From NCBI GenBank assembly GCA_044337515.1, contig JBIINK010000022.1:1-36264 (forward strand): a DNA stretch of 36,264 nucleotides, written 5' to 3'. The stretch comes from CAJBVG01 sp044337515. Lineage in GTDB: Bacteria > Bacteroidota > Bacteroidia > Sphingobacteriales > Sphingobacteriaceae. This document shows positions 30,632 to 36,264 of this stretch, one piece after another (position 1 is the stretch's first letter; every line of letters begins with the position of its first letter). Under the pieces are notes generated by a model. It saw nothing but the letters and a program-made list of their open reading frames with translations. It did not search any database and had not been told where the DNA came from. The position numbers and the translations under genes are program-made.

Positions 30632-31038
30632 CGAACTAGCGAATTAGCGAACTAGCGAATTTGCGAAGGGTCGAAATCGTGATGCAATAAGATGAAATAT
30701 GAAAAATAGTAGAAAACATCACGATTCAGCGGAGCGAAGCGTAGCTAAGGGTAGCTAAGGGTAGCTAAGGGTCGAACTGTCGAAGGGTCGAAGGGTCGAA
30801 GGGTCGAAATCGTGATGCAATAAGATGAAATATGAAAAATAGTAGAAAACATCACGATTCAGCAGAGCGAAGCGTAGCTAAGGGTCGAACTGTCGAAGGG
30901 TCGAAGGGTCGAATTAGCGAACTAGCGAATTTGCGAAGGGTCGAAATCGTGATGCAATAAGATGAAATATGAAAAATAGTAGAAAACATCACGATTCAGC
31001 AGAGCGAAGCGTAGCTAAGGGTCGAACTGTCGAAGAGT
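30632..31038. repeat. Three-copy tandem unit with a 52-bp hairpin core
   Basis: The cores at 30675-30726, 30808-30859 and 30945-30996 are identical as read. Each begins AATCGTGATG and ends CATCACGATT, a perfect 10-bp inverted repeat around a 32-base purine-rich loop. Each core is followed by CAGC[G/A]GAGCGAAGCGTA and GCTAAGGG, then by TCGAACTG and runs of the octad TCGAAGGG. Spacing is 133 and 137 bp. Blocks of GCGAACTA/GCGAATTA octads flank copies 1 and 3. Copy 1 is followed by two extra GTAGCTAAGG decamers. Confidence 0.92.
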
Positions 31039-31046
31039 CATCTTTT

Positions 31047-31163
31047 GTCCAGCGTCTAGAGTCCAATGTCTCATGTCCAATGTCTCCTGTCCTTTATCCA
31101 GTGTCTCATGTCCTTTGTCCAGTGTCCTTTGTCCAATGTCTAGTGTCCAGTGTCCAACATCCA
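31047..31163. repeat. Heptad array, TGTCCAG/TGTCTCA family (17 units)
   Basis: GTC (twice ATC) recurs every 7 bases from 31047 to 31159, seventeen times with no slip. Units are of the TGTCCAG, TGTCCAA, TGTCTCA and TGTCCTT types. It is the longest exact-register array in the window. Confidence 0.92.
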
Positions 31164-31218
31164 GAATTGTCAACACTCAATTGTGTATAATTTTTCCGAA
31201 TAGAAACTGGATTTTTCT

Positions 31219-31226
31219 TATTTTTG
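31219..31226 (+). promoter_or_regulatory. -7 element (TATTTTTG) of the DUF6580 gene
   Basis: An exact TAnnTTTG. Transcription would start near 31230, leaving a 14-base leader to the ATG at 31244 and excluding the in-frame ATG at 31229. The -33 region has no good TTTG. Confidence 0.5.
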
Positions 31227-31243
31227 AAATGCAAAATTATAAC

Positions 31244-31771
31244 ATGAAAAAAGAACTTACGATTCAATCTACAATAGCTGTTAGTGCATTAGTTTTATTA
31301 GCAGCCGCAACTCGTTTCCTACCCCACCCTGCAAACTTTACTGCAATTGGTGCTATGGCGTTATTTGGTTCAGCTCGTTTAAGCGATAAACGCTTAGCAC
31401 TGATTTTACCTATCGCTGCAATGGCTTTGTCGGATTTGTTTATTCCTTATGGATTTAACCCGTCAGTTTATTTTTCATTCGCGTTAATCGCAGTTTTGGG
31501 ACTAACATTAAGAAATACCAATAAAGCACTTCCAATCCTAACTGGATCTCTTGCATCATCTATCATATTCTTCGCTATTACAAACTTTGCTGTTTGGATG
31601 GGCGAAAATGGTAATATGTATGCTAAATCAATAGATGGTTTATGGATGTGTTATACAGCTGCAATTCCATTTTTTACAAATGGCTTAGCGGGTGACTTAT
31701 TCTTCACTGGAGTATTATTTGGTTCTTACCAATTATTGAAGAAAGCTATTCCAGCTTTAGTAAAAGCATAA
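31244..31771 (+). CDS. DUF6580-family membrane protein, putative transporter
   Basis: A 175-residue membrane protein starting MKKELTIQSTIAVSALVLLA. The much longer frame upstream only translates repeats. About six hydrophobic helices are visible (near 8-24, 33-46, 51-67, 75-90, 97-116 and 140-168). Conserved segments are ATRFLPHPANFTAIGAMALF, AMALSDLFIPYGF and IPFFTNGLAGDLFFTGVLFG. I recognise it as the DUF6580 putative transport family. Size and topology resemble S-components of ECF transporters, which would make it a vitamin or cofactor carrier; this is inference. It converges with the B12-regulated pair and shares a terminator with it, but is not itself under the riboswitch. Confidence 0.8.
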   Translation: MKKELTIQSTIAVSALVLLAAATRFLPHPANFTAIGAMALFGSARLSDKRLALILPIAAMALSDLFIPYGFNPSVYFSFALIAVLGLTLRNTNKALPILTGSLASSIIFFAITNFAVWMGENGNMYAKSIDGLWMCYTAAIPFFTNGLAGDLFFTGVLFGSYQLLKKAIPALVKA

Positions 31772-31788
31772 TATTAATCTCATATAAC

Positions 31789-31827
31789 AAAAAAAGCGTG
31801 ATTAGGATCTCCTATCACGCTTTTTTT
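31789..31827. terminator. Bidirectional rho-independent terminator
   Basis: The arms AGCGTGAT and ATCACGCT extend inward with TAGGA/TCCTA (one bulge). They are flanked by a run of seven A on the left and seven T on the right, so it works in both directions. It lies between the convergent DUF6580 and btuG-like genes. Confidence 0.93.
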
Positions 31828-31844
31828 ATATAATCTGGTTTCTT

Positions 31845-32927
31845 TTATTGCTCCTGAATACCATTTGGAATAATTCCAACTTGGAAGGAACCGATTAATG
31901 TACCCAAAGTATTATAACGGTACATCACTCCTCTTTGCTTAAAGTCTACGGCATCGGCTAAGAATAATTCATCTGTAACTCTATCATATCCTAAGCCATA
32001 AAAATAGCCATCTATTAATGCTGTTGTAGAAGCATTCTGATCGTAAATGTTAAACTTAAACACTCCACTTAAAAAATTATAAGAACTAAGATAAAAGAAA
32101 GCATTTTTCTCTGCATTCATTTTCAACTTATCAGGATGATCTCCTAAGGCTCCAATTGGAAAACTTTCTAATATTTGATCATTATTAGGGTCTATCTTCA
32201 CTAATTTTCCTTGAGTGTCATCTTCAGAGCTATTGAAATCATCTCCATAACTTCCTCTGCAAAGCACCCATAACATACCATTTACATCTTGCTCAATAAA
32301 TAATGGTGCATCACCTACTTTTAGTTTCTTCGTTTCAATGTTTGTCGTTAAGTCAATTATGCTTATCGTAGAATCTAATCCATATGCACCACAATTGGCT
32401 ACGAAAAGTTTATTTCCAACAATACACATCCCCTCAGGTCCTGAACCAACATTAATACTTCTAGTAATCGTATTGTTAACTAAGTTAATTTCTTTAACAG
32501 TGTTTGAAACCCAATCAGAAACAAAACCTCTTAAGGTATCTTTGTTCACCATAAAACGTGGTGAGCTAAAGCCAGTAATGGTTGCAATTGATTGAGCATT
32601 TAAAGCCTTAATAACTTCAATTTTAGCAGAACCATTTAATAAAATATAGCCTTTATTGTTAATGATGTTCATGGATTGTGCAACATCTCCTAAAGGTCTA
32701 TTATTAACTGCCTCAAAAATATTCGAAAATAGAATGTTTGAATCTTTGTAATACAAATCGATACTTGCATTACTTGAGCCGAAACCTCCTTCGTTTACGA
32801 TGTATACGCCTGATTTAAATAAATCTTCAGTAGGAATTGTAGGTGTTGTATTTATTGGATCTTTAGTACAAGCACTTAATAAAACGATTGCTCCCAAGGC
32901 AACGTTTAATAGTAATTTTTTCGTCAT
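31845..32927 (-). CDS. Surface beta-propeller lipoprotein, BtuG-like (YncE/DUF5074 type)
   Basis: A 360-residue lipoprotein. The signal peptide ends LLSAC, with Cys20 as the lipidated residue. The rest is a repeated beta-propeller of the YncE/DUF5074 type: blade motifs such as GSGPEGMCIVGNKLFVANCG, STISIIDLTTNIETKKL, VGDAPLFIEQDVNGMLWVL and the late GYDRVTDELFLADA. In Bacteroides, BtuG is a propeller lipoprotein that caps the outer-membrane B12 receptor BtuB and binds cobalamin very tightly. Here the gene overlaps the BtuB-like receptor gene by one base (TAATG) under a cobalamin riboswitch, so the BtuG role is the best reading, although the sequence alone does not prove B12 binding. Confidence 0.85.
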   Translation of the reverse strand: MTKKLLLNVALGAIVLLSACTKDPINTTPTIPTEDLFKSGVYIVNEGGFGSSNASIDLYYKDSNILFSNIFEAVNNRPLGDVAQSMNIINNKGYILLNGSAKIEVIKALNAQSIATITGFSSPRFMVNKDTLRGFVSDWVSNTVKEINLVNNTITRSINVGSGPEGMCIVGNKLFVANCGAYGLDSTISIIDLTTNIETKKLKVGDAPLFIEQDVNGMLWVLCRGSYGDDFNSSEDDTQGKLVKIDPNNDQILESFPIGALGDHPDKLKMNAEKNAFFYLSSYNFLSGVFKFNIYDQNASTTALIDGYFYGLGYDRVTDELFLADAVDFKQRGVMYRYNTLGTLIGSFQVGIIPNGIQEQ

Positions 32928-34885
32928 TATTTTTTTGTTTTTTGTTTGATGAATTGATAGGTAATACTTCCTCCAAACACTCTTGCCGGCATGGCTTGGA
33001 ATGGTATTGATTCGTATGATTGATTTAATATATTATCGATGTATAGTCCTGCAAGTATGTTGCTCGTCTTGAATTCAACTCTTTTTTGAACTCTTAAATC
33101 GATGAGTTGATATGCAGGTAAAAATTCTGAATGGTCGGCAGTAGTATATCGATGTGAGACTCTGTGGAAATTAGCATTCAATCGATAGGTTTTATATTGA
33201 TAGGCAATATTGAATCCCATTTTTTCTAAGGGGACATAAATCAATTGCTTTCCTACGCTTAAATCGTTTGCATTTACAGGCTTGTTGTTAATCGCTTGTG
33301 TATAGGCATAGAATATTTTTGTGTAAATAGTGTTGTTTAAATTAATTTTATAATTGAATTCCTGATCAAATTCAATTCCTTGAAGTTTCACTTCTACTAA
33401 ATTCTGAGGCGACCATAATCCATTTTCAATCGCAGAAGGTTGCCATAAAATCCAATCGCTAACCAAAGAATGATAAACATCTATGCTCGTTTTCAACTCC
33501 ATTTTCTTAAACTCTTTTCTGTAGTTTAAGCCGAGCTCTTGCTCCCAACTTTTCTCGGCACTTAGATTTGGATTTCCGCCTGGCATCCAATACAAATCAT
33601 TTAGACCTGGAAGATTATAATTCTTAGCCAATTTTACATACGGAACTAAACCCTTTTCTACAAATTTCAATACATTAAAAAATATGCTAGAAGCATAATA
33701 AACATTACTATTAACAAGCTCTATCCTATTGCTAAAAATGGTGCTAATTAAACCATAGAATGAATATCTAGTAGTACTGGATAAGGAGTATTTATTTCTC
33801 TTTCGATATTGAAAATAATCTTCAACATATGCCCCATCAAAAATGTATTGAAAAGTTACATCTTGGTTAAAACGATTATCGGTAAGATTAGTGTTGAATT
33901 TCGAGTAGCTCCAATTTAACTGATATTGCAATTGATCGAAATAGCTACGGGTATTGAATAATACAAAATTCTGATTATTCATGTATAATCTACTTACATA
34001 CCTAAGCTGCTCTCTAGTAAAACCAATATTCGAGTTTAATTTATTTCTATAATTTAACTGATAACTATAATTAGCAATCGTTCTGTACGATTTATCGAGT
34101 TGATAATTTCTGCGAGTTCTATTATAAACTGCTGGACTAAGATCCCTATCGCTCTCTTGAAACCATTGATGCCATTGTATTTGGTGTTTATTTTTTCGAT
34201 AAAAAATAGATTGTAAGATCGCGATTTGGTTCCACTCTGAATTCAGTTGTTCCTGAAGTGGATTCCCTATTTCAGATCGATTTCTATAACTGAAATTATT
34301 ATTATTTTTCAGTAAACTAATAGTGGTTTGGCTGCTGAAATATTTATCGCCAGTATTTATTTTAAATTGAAAATCGGTATTATTTAAATTAGAATGATTG
34401 AGCGATAAACTTAAACTATTAGTATTATACAAAGGAGTATTCGACAAGCCAATAATACCTGCTAAAGCATTGTTCCCGTTTTTCGTAATACTTCCACCTT
34501 TAGTAAGGTTAATTTCATTGGTGTTCGAAACCCCCAATAACGACATATCATTCATGTTGAGCATTGGAGAGCCAATGTTTAATCCGTTCCAAATTACTTT
34601 ACTTTGTGAAGGATTAGCACCTCGAATACTCATCACAGATGAACCCGATGTACCATAAGTTTTAAATTGAAGACTTGAATTTTCTTGTAAAAATCTACTT
34701 AATGTTTGTGCATTTACATAAGATAAACTGGCGCTATCAAAATCATCTGCAGTATTAACAATATAGTATTTAAAGGTTTTGACTTCAACTTCTTTTACCG
34801 ATATGGTATCGCTTGTATGCATAGCATTTGCTGATGTTTTCATCAACATTAGCAAACTAAATACGAGCAATAACCATTTTTTCAT
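32927..34885 (-). CDS. btuB: TonB-dependent outer-membrane receptor, probable cobalamin transporter BtuB
   Basis: A 652-residue TonB-dependent receptor, starting at MKKWLLLVFSLLMLM (34885) with a signal peptide ending near SANA. The plug domain includes the FKTYGTSGSSVMSIRGAN segment (about 80-98), WNGLNIGSPMLNMNDMSLL and a later GGSITKNGNNALAGII. The remainder is a 22-strand barrel with many aromatic strand ends, closing with a terminal aromatic strand (GGSITYQFI). There is no carboxypeptidase-like N-terminal extension as in SusC. The cobalamin riboswitch upstream identifies it as the B12 receptor. The downstream BtuG-like gene is translationally coupled. Confidence 0.92.
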   Translation of the reverse strand: MKKWLLLVFSLLMLMKTSANAMHTSDTISVKEVEVKTFKYYIVNTADDFDSASLSYVNAQTLSRFLQENSSLQFKTYGTSGSSVMSIRGANPSQSKVIWNGLNIGSPMLNMNDMSLLGVSNTNEINLTKGGSITKNGNNALAGIIGLSNTPLYNTNSLSLSLNHSNLNNTDFQFKINTGDKYFSSQTTISLLKNNNNFSYRNRSEIGNPLQEQLNSEWNQIAILQSIFYRKNKHQIQWHQWFQESDRDLSPAVYNRTRRNYQLDKSYRTIANYSYQLNYRNKLNSNIGFTREQLRYVSRLYMNNQNFVLFNTRSYFDQLQYQLNWSYSKFNTNLTDNRFNQDVTFQYIFDGAYVEDYFQYRKRNKYSLSSTTRYSFYGLISTIFSNRIELVNSNVYYASSIFFNVLKFVEKGLVPYVKLAKNYNLPGLNDLYWMPGGNPNLSAEKSWEQELGLNYRKEFKKMELKTSIDVYHSLVSDWILWQPSAIENGLWSPQNLVEVKLQGIEFDQEFNYKINLNNTIYTKIFYAYTQAINNKPVNANDLSVGKQLIYVPLEKMGFNIAYQYKTYRLNANFHRVSHRYTTADHSEFLPAYQLIDLRVQKRVEFKTSNILAGLYIDNILNQSYESIPFQAMPARVFGGSITYQFIKQKTKK

Positions 34886-34921
34886 GCGTATAAATAAATA
34901 TAGCATCGTGGTTAAATAGAT

Positions 34922-34943
34922 AAAAAAACGTTTGATAAAAACG
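34922..34943 (-). terminator. Weak hairpin plus T-run in the btuB leader
   Basis: On the minus strand CGTTT and AAACG can pair around a short loop, followed by seven T. It lies between the riboswitch and the btuB start codon. The stem is short, so control at translation is as likely as attenuation. Confidence 0.35.
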
Positions 34944-34984
34944 AATGATTACCGAGCTTCAATCCACGAAAGCTGTGATAGTAT

Positions 34985-35125
34985 GTGCAACGGCAGGTCT
35001 TCTGACTTACTCTGTTTGTTTCGCCTTCCCGATTACTCAGTGGCTAGAATGAAACAACTATTTTAGAGCTTACAGCAGCGGGACTGTTTTGGATTTACAC
35101 CAAATTCCCTTTTAATTCCGACCTC
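34985..35125 (-). ncRNA. Cobalamin (AdoCbl-type) riboswitch
   Basis: Read on the minus strand, the conserved blocks come in the right order: AAAAGGGAATTTGGTG, CAGTCCCGCTGCTGTA, GCCACTG (35038-35044), GGGAAGGCGAAAC, and the B12 box AGTCAGAAGACCTGCC (34992-35007). This is the cobalamin riboswitch core. It lies about 100 bases upstream of the btuB-like start and should switch off the btuB-btuG pair when cobalamin is plentiful. Exact ends are approximate. Confidence 0.96.
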
Positions 35126-35145
35126 AATCGGAAACCAAAGCATTA

Positions 35146-35153
35146 CAAAAGTA
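35146..35153 (-). promoter_or_regulatory. -7 element (TACTTTTG) of the riboswitch transcript
   Basis: An exact TAnnTTTG on the minus strand. The transcript would start near 35142, just before the riboswitch, giving a leader of about 257 bases to the btuB start. The -33 element is not clear. Confidence 0.55.
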
Positions 35154-35191
35154 GAAATTAATTTGAGAATTGTTTTAAACGTGGAAAACTA

Positions 35192-35962
35192 TTAATCTTC
35201 GTTTTTTGCGTGGTCCATTAGCTTATGCGACAAGTCTTTACCTAAATAGTTGTCAATTAGATTATGCACAACATATAATATTGGAGTAACACTTAACGCT
35301 ACAATCGACTTATAAATGTACCCAACTAATCCTACCGCAATTACTTGTGCTAAAGTCCAATTACCTCCAATATAAAATGCAATAAATATCACCACAAAAC
35401 TATCAATGAGTTGAGAAACTAAGGTGGAACCAGTTGCTCTTAACCATAGTCCCTTATCCCCTGTTTTCTTTTTTATCCAATGAAAAATACTCACATCGAT
35501 TAGCTGACTTACTAAGAATGCAACAATAGAACCTACGATAATCCATAGACCTTGACCAAGTATATTATTATAAGCATGGTCCATATTAATCACCGTACCA
35601 TCACTTAATGTTTTATTAATCCAAAAACCTGCAGGCTGTAAGTTCATCGAACCATACACCGTAAAGAATCCATAGGCAATCATAACTACCGCTACGTACG
35701 ATAAGGTCCTCACTCCTCTTTTTCCAAAATACTCATTGATTAAGTCGGTCATGATAAACACTATTGGCCAATTAAGTACCCCTGCCGACATATTTAAGGA
35801 TAAATGATCGATTCCAAAAAGAGATAGATCTAGTTCTTTAAATCCTAAAGTGCCCTCTACTGAGAATATCTTCACTCCAATAAACTCAGCAATTACAGCG
35901 TTTGCAATAAAAAAGCAAGAGAGTACAATAAATAGTCTAGTTTCCTTATTTTTGAGAATCAT
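35192..35962 (-). CDS. yhhQ: Queuosine precursor transporter (YhhQ/VUT family)
   Basis: A 256-residue inner-membrane protein of the Vut_1 family (PF02592), with about six helices. Family segments visible are IANAVIAEFIGVKIFSV, WPIVFIMTDLINEYFGKRGVR (the conserved DxxxEYxGKR-like motif) and LVSQLIDSFVVIFIAFYIG. These carriers import queuosine precursors such as preQ0 or preQ1 for tRNA modification. The start codon is only 8 bp from that of the divergent omega-amidase gene, so the two promoters must lie inside each other's coding regions. The gene ends 39 bp from the btuB promoter region. Confidence 0.9.
   Translation of the reverse strand: MILKNKETRLFIVLSCFFIANAVIAEFIGVKIFSVEGTLGFKELDLSLFGIDHLSLNMSAGVLNWPIVFIMTDLINEYFGKRGVRTLSYVAVVMIAYGFFTVYGSMNLQPAGFWINKTLSDGTVINMDHAYNNILGQGLWIIVGSIVAFLVSQLIDVSIFHWIKKKTGDKGLWLRATGSTLVSQLIDSFVVIFIAFYIGGNWTLAQVIAVGLVGYIYKSIVALSVTPILYVVHNLIDNYLGKDLSHKLMDHAKNED
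35947..35954 (+). promoter_or_regulatory. -7 element (TATTTTTG) of the omega-amidase gene
   Basis: An exact TAnnTTTG lying within the first codons of the divergent yhhQ gene. The leader to the ATG at 35971 would be 13 bases. No TTTG is seen at -33. Confidence 0.4.
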
Positions 35963-35970
35963 ATAGCCAC

Positions 35971-36264
35971 ATGAAAGATTTAAAAATTACTATTATTCAA
36001 TCCGAATTACATTGGGAAGATAAGGAACAAAACTTAAAAATGTTTGAAAATCTTATCAAAAACATTTCGGAAGAAACCGATTTAATTCTTTTACCAGAAA
36101 TGTTCAGTACAGGATTCAGTATGAATTCTAAAGAGTTTGCAGAACAAATGAATGGTGTTACAGTGCAGTGGATGTTAAGTATGGCTCAATTAAAAAACTG
36201 TGCAATTGCGGGTAGTATAATTATTGAAGATAATGGAAACTATTACAACCGACTGATATGGACA
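35971..36264 (+). CDS. Nitrilase-superfamily omega-amidase (YafV-like), C-terminus cut off
   Basis: The gene runs off the right edge; 98 codons are visible. It opens MKDLKITIIQSELHWEDKEQN, and LILLPEMFSTGFSMN carries the catalytic Glu43. This FSTGFS context is typical of the YafV/omega-amidase branch, which hydrolyses 2-oxoglutaramate or 2-oxosuccinamate and so takes part in methionine salvage and glutamine transaminase cycles. The catalytic Lys and Cys lie beyond the window. It is divergent from yhhQ with an 8 bp gap between the start codons. Confidence 0.88.
   Translation, partial: MKDLKITIIQSELHWEDKEQNLKMFENLIKNISEETDLILLPEMFSTGFSMNSKEFAEQMNGVTVQWMLSMAQLKNCAIAGSIIIEDNGNYYNRLIWT

Larger units (their letters stand above)
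30330..31243. other. 0.9 kb repeat-rich intergenic region, no gene seen
   Basis: It starts with GGGTAGT/GAGTAGT heptads (30348-30382), followed by about 220 bp of AT-rich sequence with no recognised structure. TCGAA/GCGAACTA octads begin at about 30622. Three copies of a ~135 bp unit follow, then a 17-unit GTC heptad array to 31163. The promoter of the DUF6580 gene ends the region. ORFs across the repeats are low-complexity translations and not credible genes. Confidence 0.75.

Noticed and set aside
30632..31038. The three identical cores as a CRISPR array
   Set aside because: Only three copies, spaced 133-137 bp apart. The intervening sequence is itself repetitive rather than unique spacers, and no cas gene is near.
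30049..31240. An integrated mobile element or decayed gene in the 30-31 kb region
   Set aside because: No transposase or integrase fragment, terminal inverted repeat or target duplication is visible. The content is short repeats and AT-rich sequence.
31073..31243. N-terminal 57-residue extension of the DUF6580 protein
   Set aside because: It is a translation of the GTC heptad array and the promoter region. The membrane protein begins at the ATG at 31244, after a TAnnTTTG box.

Overview
The window is a 36 kb, AT-rich stretch of a Bacteroidota chromosome, most likely Flavobacteriales-like. Indicators are a GH16 enzyme with a C-terminal type IX secretion (T9SS) sorting domain, an S46 dipeptidyl-peptidase, a BtuB/BtuG-type vitamin B12 locus behind a cobalamin riboswitch, promoters of the Bacteroidota type (TAnnTTTG at -7), and no convincing Shine-Dalgarno sequences. 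I see no rRNA, tRNA, insertion sequence, prophage or CRISPR array. The first and last genes are cut by the window edges.

Layout. 0-4.4 kb: dicarboxylate symporter (partial), NTF2-like lipoprotein, cystathionine beta-synthase-type enzyme, secreted GH16 glucanase. 4.5-12.0 kb: a kynurenine-degradation cluster. HAO, ACMSD, kynureninase and KMO run on the minus strand; an atypical SDR, aminomuconate-semialdehyde dehydrogenase and a RidA-type deaminase run on the plus strand, divergent from a shared 120 bp gap. Together they would take kynurenine to 3-hydroxykynurenine, 3-hydroxyanthranilate, ACMS, 2-aminomuconate semialdehyde, 2-aminomuconate and 4-oxalocrotonate. Tryptophan 2,3-dioxygenase, formamidase and the lower-pathway enzymes are not here. 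12-20 kb: di-heme cytochrome c, alpha/beta hydrolase plus free-methionine-sulfoxide reductase, DPP11-like S46 peptidase plus YkgJ-type Cys-cluster protein, DCC thiol oxidoreductase, HEAT-like protein, a TIGR03915-type putative DNA repair protein, and an MFS exporter. 20-26 kb: cold-shock protein with a strong terminator, TPR protein, gyrA, hemF. 26-31.8 kb: lipoprotein, iron-containing alcohol dehydrogenase, DUF4442 hotdog protein, AlbA_2/wHTH protein overlapping a MATE exporter, a small conserved protein, a 0.9 kb repeat-rich gap, and a DUF6580 membrane protein. 31.8-36.3 kb: riboswitch-controlled btuB-btuG-like pair, queuosine-precursor transporter, and the start of an omega-amidase.

The most unusual content is non-coding. 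(1) Most gaps carry short tandem arrays with a strict 7- or 8-nt period. The motif families recur at distant loci, and at nine genes the stop codon lies inside the first repeat units. (2) Spaces between the kynurenine genes carry a separate family of GC-rich, REP-like palindromes that I did not see elsewhere in the window. (3) The gap at 30.6-31.2 kb holds three copies of a ~135 bp unit with an identical 52 bp hairpin core. (4) Three genes have an exact TAnnTTTG element ending four bases before the ATG, which predicts leaderless mRNAs. All product calls rest on sequence motifs read by eye; no database search was run.
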